Origin: Novosphingobium sp. BW1
GTDB taxonomy: Bacteria; Pseudomonadota; Alphaproteobacteria; Sphingomonadales; Sphingomonadaceae
Length of the DNA stretch: 64,000 bases
Reading direction: 5' to 3'
Assembly (NCBI RefSeq): GCF_008107685.1
Contig: NZ_VIRF01000128.1
Location: 22,955 to 86,954 of the forward strand
The translations under genes were made by a program, and so were the position numbers. This document shows positions 16,923-25,396 of the stretch, in pieces. The notes under the pieces were generated by a model. It was not told the DNA's origin. It was given only the letters and a program-made list of their open reading frames with translations, and made no database searches. Numbering within the stretch: position 1 is the first letter of the stretch; every line of letters begins with the position of its first letter.

Positions 16923-17165
16923 TGCTCATTTTAGGTGCGACATGGGCGCGCTCTGGGGATCCACGTCGACGAGCGGGGCCGCCAACATAGCGGCCATCCG
17001 GCGGCCCAGATCCGCTCCCGCCGCTCTCCGTCATTACAGACGACGACCACTACTTTAGGAAGCAGTCGTTCGGCCATCATCAGGCTGTCCCGCGGTTTCT
17101 GCTCAGGAACTCGACGATAAGAATTCCGCCCAGGTTTGGTGACGACAGGACCAGATCGGGTCACC
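16923..17165. other. Short intergenic region with dispersed repeat copy B
   Basis: Carries the 22-nt repeat at 16978-16999, matching 10996-11017. No gene is seen. The two flanking genes converge here. Confidence 0.45.
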
Positions 17166-18422
17166 TCACGAGACGGTTGCAAGGATAGCGACTTGGTCAC
17201 GAGCAAGTGTGCCAACTCCGAACGTGTCAGTCAGCACCTGCATGAAATCAGAAACGGCGTCGATCATGGCTTCTCGATCGTCATCGGGCAGCATGGTTTC
17301 ATGGACTGCGAAGTCGTTTAGACCGCGGAACGCCATAGATCCCGGACTCGGCCGAGAAAGCCACCATTGAACATTTCGAAGCCCCGACGCACCTAATATT
17401 ATCCGAACCTTACCCGCGCCTCCGGCGGTCCGGATCGTCCGCATCGTATGCTCAAGCCAGCTGACTAGGTCATTGATCACTTCATCATACGCGATGTGCG
17501 GCAGGTCTTCCTTTTTATAAAATCCCCACGCGGAAATTGCCCAGATCTCTCCGGTGCTCTTGTACCATCGGGCGATCGACTTGGTCGTGCGCTGGGCATC
17601 GGGGCTTTCGAAGAACGCATACCCGTTCCCGGTCTTTCCGCCGGACATGGCATGCCCGCCACCGATGGGGACAAGCGTGTCCTGACCCCCTGGAAAGATG
17701 CCGCTGAACTGAGTCGGTGCGCGACCCTGCTCGGCCGGCAATAATCGGACAAAAATCCGCGGAGCCGGTGCGACGATAACGTCGATCTGCCCAAGATGAG
17801 GGACGGCAACAGGAAGTGGATTATAGGCGTCTTCCCATATGCTGGGGTCGTGCCCAAGAGAGGCATGCCATTCAGGCAAGCTCTTCTCGGAATCGGTCTC
17901 CTCACTCTCGAACATTGCTGCCAGGCGGGCGCCGAACTGGCGTTGCAGATTGTTTCGTTCCTGGCGAAGCCTTTCGGTGGGTGCACCTTCCGGCAGATCA
18001 TATGCGATTGACCCCGAGAGATGTCGAAGATCGAACGGCAGATCCTCGTAGCGGGTGGGCCCCATTGCCTTATTGAACACAGGAATGACGCGCCCTGGCC
18101 CTCGGGACTTCCGCGCATAACCAAGCTCCAGCATGACATTCGGGTTCGCCAGACACTTACGCTCCAATCCATCACCGATCGATGCCACGGTCGATATGTC
18201 CGCGACGAACGCGAAGGCGCAATCAATCTTGCGCAAGATTTCCTCCGCGATGATTTCGAGCCCAACGATACCTTTGACGCCCTGATCAACTTCAAACCGC
18301 TCGGCTTCCTCAAGCTCAGCGGCAAGCTCATCGACGGCGCCTTTTAAAGCCGCATAGATAAGATCACGTGTCTCCCGTTTGGGAGCGTCGCTTTGCCATG
18401 ACCAAAAGATGGTACGTGTCAC
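17166..18422 (-). CDS. TIR-like (FWSWQSD) protein, candidate NAD-consuming effector
   Basis: A 418-residue protein starting TIFWSWQSDAPKRETRDLI, the opening strand and loop of a TIR/nucleoside-deoxyribosyltransferase-like domain. Residues about 75-115 continue the fold: FVADISTVA, then NPNVMLELGYA and RVIPVFN. Acidic EL in NVMLELGYA is where the catalytic Glu of such folds usually sits. The C-terminal half (about 200-418) has no recognised domain and contains SAWGFYKKEDLPHIAYDEV. A GTG start with GGAGAG upstream is chosen. Similar proteins are common and mostly unnamed. Standing next to defence genes, an abortive-infection role is plausible but unproven. Confidence 0.6.
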   Translation of the reverse strand: MTRTIFWSWQSDAPKRETRDLIYAALKGAVDELAAELEEAERFEVDQGVKGIVGLEIIAEEILRKIDCAFAFVADISTVASIGDGLERKCLANPNVMLELGYARKSRGPGRVIPVFNKAMGPTRYEDLPFDLRHLSGSIAYDLPEGAPTERLRQERNNLQRQFGARLAAMFESEETDSEKSLPEWHASLGHDPSIWEDAYNPLPVAVPHLGQIDVIVAPAPRIFVRLLPAEQGRAPTQFSGIFPGGQDTLVPIGGGHAMSGGKTGNGYAFFESPDAQRTTKSIARWYKSTGEIWAISAWGFYKKEDLPHIAYDEVINDLVSWLEHTMRTIRTAGGAGKVRIILGASGLRNVQWWLSRPSPGSMAFRGLNDFAVHETMLPDDDREAMIDAVSDFMQVLTDTFGVGTLARDQVAILATVS

Positions 18423-18654
18423 CGGGCTCTCCGTTTTCGAGTGCAGGGCCTGAGTTTACAACGGCAATCACCGCACCGTCTCAGTCTATTCTCGCCCGGC
18501 TGTCCGAGCAGGCGCCTTCGTCGCGTTCATCACGTCTCCAGTACGATCAAACCTTTTCCGCCGTCAACGCGCACTTCCACGAGACCAATTATCTCGACGC
18601 CTCGGCCTCTGCTGCTGGCATGGCTCCCTTTCTGAGAGCAAGCCAAGATAGCGA
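18423..18654. other. Intergenic gap
   Basis: No gene or structured element seen. The operon to the right ends here (helicase stop at 18655), and the GTG of the TIR-like gene lies at the left. Confidence 0.4.
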
Positions 18655-20001
18655 TCAGCGCAGACCGGCGGGGATCTGATAGACCCTGTTATGGCGCGAA
18701 AGTTGATCGAGAAGGTTTTCGCTAGATCGCCAGCCCTCGAATTCCGGGTCGGCGTCGATCCCCAGCGCCCGATCGCCGATGGGCGCGTAGCGGCGTAACT
18801 GGCTCGCGATACCCTCGCGACCGAAAATCCAGCATGCTACAGAATGGCGGGAGAGCATGACGCAAAGCCGCCCGGCGTCGAGATGAAAGGCAGTCGCGTC
18901 GGCTCTGCCGGACAGCGGATGCTGCACGAACATGAGGGGCCGCTCGAGACCTTGGAAGCGATTGGCCGTTTCGACCAGAATGGCGTTGAGGTCAGGCCAT
19001 AGCCGCTCACGCACGGCGGCAACTTGCGCGACCTGGGCACAGGCCACTCCGATCATGGCCGGGGTGACGCGCACACGCTCCCCATTGGGTTCGACGACGT
19101 AAGCTTGGCGGTGAAGCACGCGGCGGATCGTCGCTACCATGCATCCGGCCATTTCCCGATCGACGTCACCGGCCATCAGGGCGGGCAGCTCGATCATCGA
19201 AAGTGACTGTCCGCGGGTCGGCGCATCGAGCGGGAGATCGGTCGGCATGATGCCTGGGACGATGTAGCCCATCGCCCTGGTCGGGGTCAGGGCCTCGAAG
19301 GGCAGATTGGGATAGAACGCGGGCTGTATGAAGGAAACCGTGTCCTGGACCAGCCTGCGACTAACCGGCAGGGCGAGGCGCCGGATTCCGGGATGACGTG
19401 CGAGGAGCGCACCAGGCGCGGGAACGTGAGGACCGGCCAGGTCAGACCGCCAGCGTTCCAGCTCGGTCTGAATGACCGGCGCGATCTGTCCAGGGTCGCC
19501 AATCAATGCGTGGCGGTGCGCCAGGCCGGCAATCTGCAGAAACTGAAAGTCCGGAAGCTGATAGGCCTCGTCGACGATCTGCAACTCCGCGATCGGTTGA
19601 TGCGCATCGAGCCAGGACCATTTGGCGGCATTACCGATGACGATCATCGGCCCTTGCGGCAGATGCTGGGTACTCTCGACGATCGTCAACGAGGGGATGG
19701 CTACGATGGCTTCCGGAATTTCCAGTTCCTTGCTGACCATCATATGGATGGGGACGCGCGGAAATCCCGCGCCTAGGCGGCGGGCGATGTCGTAGGCCTG
19801 TTCGTTGGTGAGGGTCACGACCATCACGCGCTCGCCGAGGATGGCCGCGCCCTGGACGGCCAGCCTTTCAACGACCCCGGTCTTGCCCGCGCCTGGCGGC
19901 GAATCCAGCACGACCGCGGCTTCGCGGCGATACTGCGTGGCCAGGACCGCCTCGATCGCGGCGTTGGCCCGGTCCGCGGCTGTCACCATGACGGCGGTCA
20001 T
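18655..20001 (-). CDS. SF1 (Upf1/Dna2-like) helicase
   Basis: A 448-residue ATPase. Walker A is SPPGAGKT at about residues 34-41, motif II is IVDEAYQ, motif III is GDPGQIAP, and the C-terminal domain has ETANRFQGLE and LSRHSVACWIF (motifs V and VI). These are the helicase motifs of superfamily 1B enzymes that move 5' to 3' on DNA or RNA. It is shorter than Dna2 because the nuclease and barrel parts are lacking; the preceding genes may supply them. ATG 20001 overlaps the upstream stop by four bases. It is the last gene of a six-gene operon. Confidence 0.75.
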   Translation of the reverse strand: MTAVMVTAADRANAAIEAVLATQYRREAAVVLDSPPGAGKTGVVERLAVQGAAILGERVMVVTLTNEQAYDIARRLGAGFPRVPIHMMVSKELEIPEAIVAIPSLTIVESTQHLPQGPMIVIGNAAKWSWLDAHQPIAELQIVDEAYQLPDFQFLQIAGLAHRHALIGDPGQIAPVIQTELERWRSDLAGPHVPAPGALLARHPGIRRLALPVSRRLVQDTVSFIQPAFYPNLPFEALTPTRAMGYIVPGIMPTDLPLDAPTRGQSLSMIELPALMAGDVDREMAGCMVATIRRVLHRQAYVVEPNGERVRVTPAMIGVACAQVAQVAAVRERLWPDLNAILVETANRFQGLERPLMFVQHPLSGRADATAFHLDAGRLCVMLSRHSVACWIFGREGIASQLRRYAPIGDRALGIDADPEFEGWRSSENLLDQLSRHNRVYQIPAGLR

Positions 20002-21434
20002 CGCAGTGCCTCGATGGCCGCCTGTAGATTGGTGGGAACGGTGCGGGTGGAGGACGGCGGCGCCGGGTCGTCGTGATGCGTCCAGGGAATGACCGCGAGG
20101 CGATCGCGCATACGCCCGCGTTTACGGATCATATAGCCCCAATCGGCGCCCTTGCTGCCCAGCTCGATTGCACTCCCGCTCGTCGGGATATCGACCGCCT
20201 GATGGCCCTTCTTGATCCTGAGGTGGAGATGCGTGCCGGCCGGGGCGATGCGCACATCCTCGATCACGACCTGCATCCGCTGGTCGCGGGTCAGAACGAG
20301 CAGGTCGCGCGGACGGACGTGGAGATTGACCTGATCGGTCGAGATGACGAGGCGATGGACCGTCTTCCTGCCTTCGCGAACCGAACCGGTTTCGATGACC
20401 TGGCCGGCAATCAATCTCCCGTCCCAGCGCGCGCGGGCGGCCGCCATGCGGTCGCCATAGATCTGGTCCGCGGCGACTGCCTGAAGCGCGTGCTCGCGCT
20501 CGACCATCTTGTAGGCAGCCGCCCGGGGCTTGTCGCGATAGGGCAGCGGGCGTTGGGCATCGCGGCCATTCATGAAGCTCAGAAAGGCGTTCTCTTCCTG
20601 GCGGCGCAGCTCAGTCAGGATCGGCGCTTCGGCGATGGGCTGATCGAGCCAGCGCAAAGCCTGCTGAACGGCGTTGTAGATATTCGTAACGATAGGCGAC
20701 AGCGCGGAGAAAACCTGCTGACGGCGAAACCACAGCTCGTCGGGCTGGGCATGGGTCGCGCGCGCGGCATCATAGGCGCTCACGAGCGGCTGCAGTGTTA
20801 TCCGGTCGAATTCGGGATCGGTCTTCACGCCCATGACCTGGCGCTCGGCTTCGGCGATGGCGTTCTGCAAGCTGCGCCCGGCCGGGGGGCTGAGCCAGGT
20901 GAGGAATACGCCGAGATGCTCGTCGTCACCGCTGTGCTGGCCGGTGGCAAACAGCGTGGCCAGGGAGCTGGTTGCGGTCATCAAGGTCTGCTGGCCGGCA
21001 TAGGGCATGCGTTCGGTCGAATACGTGAGCAGCTCGCCCACCCGCTTGATCTGCGGATTGTCGCGCGTGAAGCGAAGGCGGTCAGCCAGGATGTCTAGGT
21101 GACCGGCCGCTGCGCCGGACGAGACCCAGAACTGAGGAAAGTCGCCGCGCGCGCGGCAGTCGGCGAAGTAATTTTCGATGCGCGCGCCGAACCAGGCGAT
21201 CAATTCATACTGTTCGTTGCGCTGGCGCGGATCGCCTACGACGAAGATCTCAGGCGTCTGGCCGATGCCGCCGACCGCAAGCGCGTGGACCGCGGTGTCT
21301 TCGCCGGCCATCGCCAGGGGGCACACGATCAGGGCATGCGGCTGGATCACCACCTGGCGGTGTGAGACGTGCCTAATGGCCCGTTGCTGATCGACGGCTG
21401 CCAGCCTTGCGACGAGATCGAGAGCACTAGCCAT
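19998..21434 (-). CDS. Unknown protein of the helicase operon, possible barrel/stalk partner
   Basis: A 478-residue protein, no signal or membrane segment. The start at 21434 (MASALDLVARLAA) lies just inside the end of the preceding gene. The N-terminal part includes IFVVGDPRQRNEQYELIAWF. The middle (about 195-330) is helical. The last 170 residues look beta-rich: RLIAGQVIETGSVREGRK, VHRLVISTDQVNLHVRP, then LHLRIKKGHQ. This resembles the small-barrel region that precedes the ATPase core in Upf1/Dna2-type helicases. That reading is an inference from composition, order and spacing; no family is recognised. Four-base overlap with the helicase gene indicates tight coupling. Confidence 0.6.
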   Translation of the reverse strand: MASALDLVARLAAVDQQRAIRHVSHRQVVIQPHALIVCPLAMAGEDTAVHALAVGGIGQTPEIFVVGDPRQRNEQYELIAWFGARIENYFADCRARGDFPQFWVSSGAAAGHLDILADRLRFTRDNPQIKRVGELLTYSTERMPYAGQQTLMTATSSLATLFATGQHSGDDEHLGVFLTWLSPPAGRSLQNAIAEAERQVMGVKTDPEFDRITLQPLVSAYDAARATHAQPDELWFRRQQVFSALSPIVTNIYNAVQQALRWLDQPIAEAPILTELRRQEENAFLSFMNGRDAQRPLPYRDKPRAAAYKMVEREHALQAVAADQIYGDRMAAARARWDGRLIAGQVIETGSVREGRKTVHRLVISTDQVNLHVRPRDLLVLTRDQRMQVVIEDVRIAPAGTHLHLRIKKGHQAVDIPTSGSAIELGSKGADWGYMIRKRGRMRDRLAVIPWTHHDDPAPPSSTRTVPTNLQAAIEALR

Positions 21435-22533
21435 TGGCGGCCTCCGACAAGGTTCGATAGGCACGCGACAGTTCTGCTTGAACGATCGCCTCTGCCGGGG
21501 TGCGCGCCACGGTGCCGGGCCGGCCCTTCATCAGCTCGATGGCCCGGACGATCGACCCAGCCGGGGCAAGATACTCGCTGGCATGCTCGCCGAGCAGCGC
21601 CGGGCTGCTGTTCGCCACCGCCTGTTCGCGGCAATGCGTCCACAGCGCACAGTGTTCGCGGCAGTTGGTATGGTAGCGGCTTGGGATCGAAACCAGGATG
21701 GCGGGATCGCTGAGCGTGCCCCAGGCCGGTATCATGGCTTCTATCTCATCGAGGCTCGTTGGCGCGTCGGCCATAGCGCGCTCGATCGAATGCACTTCGC
21801 CGAGCACCGACATCCGCTTCAAGGTGGGCAGGAAGAAGCCTGTCACTTTGAGAATGAGGTCGCAGCGCGCCAAGGCGAGGGCCGGAGCGGTCCCGAAGTC
21901 GGACAGGAGCTGGCGCAGCGAGGTAACACCGACCGCGGCTTGCCGGCAAGCGGCGCGCAGATCGGCCGGGTCAGTCTTGCCGCCGCGATCCGCGTAGGAC
22001 TTGAGAACGCCCACCCGGTAGAAAGGCTCGTCGTCGCGCGCCACCAGATAGTCCGGCTCGATGGCGTGAGGCGCGCCGCCGTAGTCGAGGATCAAGCGCG
22101 GCTTGATAATGAGGTTGGGCGCGTGACGGTCCTGCCCGAGTTTCAGGCCGATCAGCCGGCGCGTCTCCGTCTCTCGGCGGCGGCGCTGAGCGAACGTATC
22201 ACCCGGCGCGAAATCACCGACGGATACGATCTTGGACTCTGATGCGTCCAGATAGGTCTCGTCGACATAGAGCGAGAACAGATTGGCGGCGCCATTTTGC
22301 ATGACATGCCGTTCAAACTTCTGGTTGAGGACCAGGGCGAAGGGCGACTGCGCCTCCGCGTCGTCGCGGTTTAGAATGTCCTGCGCCGCTTTTGCCGGGC
22401 TGACGCCGGCGATGGTCAAGGCCTTGAGCCGAAGGCAGTCGGGATTGCGTGCAACGCGCTCGATGCCGCGCGCGCCCAACTCCTGAACGGGCTGGGGACC
22501 GCGAAGCTTGGCGATGCGCGCGACTTGGTTCAC
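21427..22533 (-). CDS. Fe-S-type PD-(D/E)XK protein (Cas4/RecB-like)
   Basis: A 368-residue protein. One Cys near the N-terminus (NPDCLRLKAL, about residue 33) and three near the C-terminus (CREHCALWTHC) match the four-cysteine iron-sulfur cluster of Cas4/AddB/Dna2 nucleases. The core has HAIEPDYLVARDDEPF followed by YRVGVLKSYADRGGKTD. The Asp and Lys of a PD-(D/E)XK site are present, but the usual acidic residue two before the Lys is Val (VLK instead of ExK), so catalysis may be weakened or lost. It overlaps both neighbours. A nuclease or DNA-end-binding role in the operon is inferred. Confidence 0.65.
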   Translation of the reverse strand: MNQVARIAKLRGPQPVQELGARGIERVARNPDCLRLKALTIAGVSPAKAAQDILNRDDAEAQSPFALVLNQKFERHVMQNGAANLFSLYVDETYLDASESKIVSVGDFAPGDTFAQRRRRETETRRLIGLKLGQDRHAPNLIIKPRLILDYGGAPHAIEPDYLVARDDEPFYRVGVLKSYADRGGKTDPADLRAACRQAAVGVTSLRQLLSDFGTAPALALARCDLILKVTGFFLPTLKRMSVLGEVHSIERAMADAPTSLDEIEAMIPAWGTLSDPAILVSIPSRYHTNCREHCALWTHCREQAVANSSPALLGEHASEYLAPAGSIVRAIELMKGRPGTVARTPAEAIVQAELSRAYRTLSEAANG

Positions 22534-23375
22534 CCCACGGCCTTCCCGAGTTTCGCCTCGCCTTCGATGACGGCTGGGAGGCCCCAGAGCTGCTGCTGTT
22601 CGCGGTAGCCACGCAGTTTCGCAGTGGCGCTGAGGCGTTCCTTGAGGTCGTCCTGCTCGATTAGCTGGAGTTCGTTTTCAACGGCTGTGCGAATGCGCTC
22701 GGGGTCGGCAGGCTGGCTCGCTTCCACGGCGCCCGGGACGCCGCGCGCGAGGCGCATCATTATGGCCTCGACCGTGGAGGCTCGCACCGGGTTCGTAGCG
22801 GCAAGATGCAGCGAGCGTTCGAGCAGGGCGAGCGTCGTGCGCAGATGGCAGGTCCGCAAGGTGCGCGCGCCGATGAGCCGGCGTTCGATCGGCCATGCCG
22901 AACTGGTCAGGAGCCGCGGCATCGCCGTCAGTGTCGCGACATTGAGAGCCGGCGCGATCCAGGCGGGCCGGGCAGCCGGATCGCGCCGTGCGGCCCGCTC
23001 CTCGTCGCGGCGCAGGCTGGAGAAGCGCGAGGCCGAGATGTCGGCGTCGCTGGTCGCCAGCGCGAGTTCGCTGATCAGAGCGGGCGACGCTGGCACGCCG
23101 ATTTCGTCGAGCGTGTCGAGAACCTGTTCGCGTACCACGCGGCCGCCGGCGCGTGAGCGCGGGCTTGCCGCAGCGTCCCCGTGTGCATCGAGGAAGCGCA
23201 ACTCGGCCGTCAGGCGCCGCCGCTCGGCGCCGAGTCGCTCCAGCTTGGCGTCCAGATCGCGGTGATCGCCAAGCGATCCATCAGCCAGCGCTAAATCGAA
23301 GGATTCGAGCAGCATACGCTGGTCCGCCACCACTTTGGCGAGCCTGCGGGCGATCTGATCCTTCGAATGTGTCAT
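22530..23375 (-). CDS. Winged-helix-like protein heading the helicase/nuclease genes
   Basis: A 281-residue protein. Residues 1-65 are a likely coiled coil (LDAKLERLGAERRRLTAEL). Residues about 85-135 look like a winged helix-turn-helix (VLDTLDEIGVPASPALISEL, then SRFSSLRRDEERA). The C-terminal half is helical and Arg-rich (RRLIGARTLRTCHL). ATG 23375 lies 8-13 bp from a TATATA box and directly behind four phased CCAYG sites, so the operon may have a second promoter here under its own control. It overlaps the Fe-S protein gene by four bases. Probably the DNA-recognition or regulatory part of the system; family not recognised. Confidence 0.6.
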   Translation of the reverse strand: MTHSKDQIARRLAKVVADQRMLLESFDLALADGSLGDHRDLDAKLERLGAERRRLTAELRFLDAHGDAAASPRSRAGGRVVREQVLDTLDEIGVPASPALISELALATSDADISASRFSSLRRDEERAARRDPAARPAWIAPALNVATLTAMPRLLTSSAWPIERRLIGARTLRTCHLRTTLALLERSLHLAATNPVRASTVEAIMMRLARGVPGAVEASQPADPERIRTAVENELQLIEQDDLKERLSATAKLRGYREQQQLWGLPAVIEGEAKLGKAVG

Positions 23376-23382
23376 GCACCGC

Positions 23383-23429
23383 TATATAGGCTTCCATGCT
23401 TTTCCATGCAATACCACGCTACGCCACGT
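23383..23429 (-). promoter_or_regulatory. Internal promoter with four 10-bp-phased CCAYG sites
   Basis: On the plus strand CCAYG occurs at 23394, 23404, 23414 and 23424, each exactly 10 bp after the last: CCATGC, CCATGC, CCACGC, CCACGT. One site per helical turn puts all four on one face of the DNA. A TATATA box (23383-23388) sits between the sites and the ATG at 23375, so the array covers the -35 zone. It looks like a cooperative operator; the adjacent winged-helix protein is the obvious candidate ligand. Confidence 0.5.
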
Positions 23430-24730
23430 CATCGTTGAAAGCATAGCACAGCCTCGAGGGCGCCGCTCTTACGCTTATAGATCCGTGTGTACCGATTGAT
23501 TCCCGACATCGATCGCGCGCTTGGGAAATCGTCGCGGCGCGGTAGGCTGAGTCCGGCGGCCACTCCCATTTCGCCGATGATCGTCGGAAGATCGTTGTGC
23601 AACTCCTTGTAGTAGGAGTCCTGCACTACGAGAATCGCTGCTGCACTAGGTTTCAGCACTGGGACCAAGGCCGCCAGCGAACGCGCCATCTTGTCGAAGT
23701 AGTCGAGGTGGGTTTTGAGATAATAGCCGCCGGACGCCTTCGAGGGATGCTTGCCGAGCTTCTCCAGGAAGGCGAGGCAAGTGTCACCCCATTCGGGTCT
23801 CGGCGTGAGAAACTCCTTCGGAACCCGTGTGGAGCCGATCATCTTGCGCCCCAGCGCCTCCATCGAAATGCGCAGCCGCGGATAGAGGATCGCCAGTTCG
23901 ATCCGAGTTGCGGCGGAATAATCGATCCGCGTGCAATAGGGGGGCGATGACAGGATCAGGTCGACCGTTTCCGCTGCCGGCTTGGCCTGGGCCGTGTCCA
24001 TGACGCTCAAACTGGTCATGATGGGGCCGGTCGTCGGGCCGGCGTGGCTACGTGTTCCGAGCGATGTAGCCATGATGTCGATGGCCTCGACAAATCTTTC
24101 GAGCAGCTTGCGGCGTTGGCAATCAACGAGGGTTTCGCCTGGCTTGGGCTCGCGCAGCCAGGTGGGGTTCGACGACTGGAATTGCCCGGCAAGCTCACGA
24201 GTGATCGTGAACAGGGCCACGTAGAATGTTGCTGCGAGCGCCGACATGCGCTCGACTTTCGCACCCTCGATCGAGAACGTGGCGGCTCCGACGAGCTGGT
24301 CGCGAATTCGATGCTCCAAGCCGCGGATGAGCGCAGCAAGGGGCTTTTCGAACCAGGTCAGCAGTGGATCCTTGTCGAGCAGGCGGCGCGGATCAGCGCG
24401 GATGCCCTTGACCGTGTCGCGCGCAAGCGGTCCGAGCGCATCGGCCTCGCTGGTTGGAAGCAGACGCGCGCGCGCGATGATTACCATGACCGGATTCACG
24501 TCCCAGCCTTCCGCGCAATAGCCCCGGTCGGCAGCGCTATAGGTGGTCGTTCCGCTGCCGTTCCAGGGGTCGAGAATCTTGGCGCCCGGTGCCAGCTCAG
24601 CGCTCTCGATCAGCTTGTCGGCAAAGCTATGCGGGTAGCCGGCGTAATAGGGGAAAAAGCCATGCCATCCCGCTTCCTCTTTCGAGTTGCGTTTCGGCGA
24701 TGCGATCTGGAGTCTGGCGATATCGGTCAT
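23429..24730 (-). CDS. SPPY-type DNA methyltransferase
   Basis: A 433-residue enzyme. Motif I (SAM binding) is LDPWNGSGTTTYSA near residue 55, and motif IV is LSSPPYCTRIDYS near residue 265. SPPY is usual in N4-cytosine and some N6-adenine methyltransferases, with a permuted or insert-rich layout as here (target domain between the motifs). The N-terminus HGFFPYYAGYPHSFADKLIE is typical of this class. ATG 24730 overlaps the PIN gene stop by four bases, so both are co-translated. In a helicase/nuclease operon it would mark self DNA. The modified base cannot be decided from sequence. Confidence 0.8.
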   Translation of the reverse strand: MTDIARLQIASPKRNSKEEAGWHGFFPYYAGYPHSFADKLIESAELAPGAKILDPWNGSGTTTYSAADRGYCAEGWDVNPVMVIIARARLLPTSEADALGPLARDTVKGIRADPRRLLDKDPLLTWFEKPLAALIRGLEHRIRDQLVGAATFSIEGAKVERMSALAATFYVALFTITRELAGQFQSSNPTWLREPKPGETLVDCQRRKLLERFVEAIDIMATSLGTRSHAGPTTGPIMTSLSVMDTAQAKPAAETVDLILSSPPYCTRIDYSAATRIELAILYPRLRISMEALGRKMIGSTRVPKEFLTPRPEWGDTCLAFLEKLGKHPSKASGGYYLKTHLDYFDKMARSLAALVPVLKPSAAAILVVQDSYYKELHNDLPTIIGEMGVAAGLSLPRRDDFPSARSMSGINRYTRIYKRKSGALEAVLCFQR

Positions 24731-25269
24731 TCGGCTTTTTCTTCCCGCCAGGCCGCCGCAAAGTTGGGCGTTAGCGGCGCCAGAAGCGCAATGATCGCCG
24801 CAACATCGAGGGGTGGATTCTTGAGCCGGTCTGCTTGCACTTTCAGCGCGAGATGCAGTGTCTCCGGCTTGTCGGCGAGAAGTCGTGCCAGGAAGGCATC
24901 GGGATGGACCGCTTCGATGCCCGTCGGCAGATGCACGAAATCCTTAAGGTTGCCGGTGACGATGCAATCGGCTTCAGACGCCGCCGCACAGGCAGCGACA
25001 TGTCGGTCTTTCGGATGATTGCGCATCTGAGGTATCAGCGGCTTGTAATCCTCGACCAAGGCATCCGCGAAATTGGTATCGAGGGCTTTGCGAAGCGACG
25101 ACGCGCTGGTCGCAGAAAGCCGTCCGTCTGCGATGAGATTAATAAACACTTCGTCGAGGATCTGATCGGTCCACAGCGGGATAAAGCAGCCCTCGACGGC
25201 GGCGGACAGCAACGTATCGCGCAGCGGCAACGCGTAGAGCACGTCGGCATCGAGAACGGCCTTCAACAT
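24727..25269 (-). CDS. PIN-domain ribonuclease
   Basis: A 180-residue PIN protein. Acidic positions typical of the fold are visible: Asp7 and Asp9 in MLKAVLDADVLYAL, Glu in ILDEVFINLI, Asp in HPKDRHVAACA, and Asp in ADCIVTGNLKDF. PIN toxins of type II toxin-antitoxin systems cut tRNA or rRNA and are about 130-180 residues long. The divergent HTH gene at 25397 is the likely antitoxin. This PIN gene is also translationally coupled to the methyltransferase and so heads the six-gene operon, which is unusual for a plain toxin-antitoxin pair. Confidence 0.8.
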   Translation of the reverse strand: MLKAVLDADVLYALPLRDTLLSAAVEGCFIPLWTDQILDEVFINLIADGRLSATSASSLRKALDTNFADALVEDYKPLIPQMRNHPKDRHVAACAAASEADCIVTGNLKDFVHLPTGIEAVHPDAFLARLLADKPETLHLALKVQADRLKNPPLDVAAIIALLAPLTPNFAAAWREEKAE

Positions 25270-25360
25270 CGAACGCGGACCCCACGCTATTACCTTGCGC
25301 GGCGATCAGTTCCCCCTGCGCGTGCGTCTTTTCTTGCCACATCGGCCGGCCAGCGTCAGG

Positions 25361-25388
25361 TTGCACTTGTAGCGATTAGGGGTTATAT
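25361..25388 (+). promoter_or_regulatory. Promoter of the HTH gene, probably leaderless transcript
   Basis: TTGCAC (25361-25366), a 16-bp spacer and TTATAT (25383-25388) form a good sigma-70 promoter. The expected start of transcription is within a base or two of the ATG at 25397, so the mRNA would have almost no leader. It lies in the 127-bp gap shared with the divergent PIN gene. Confidence 0.5.
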
Positions 25389-25396
25389 CCGCAGTT

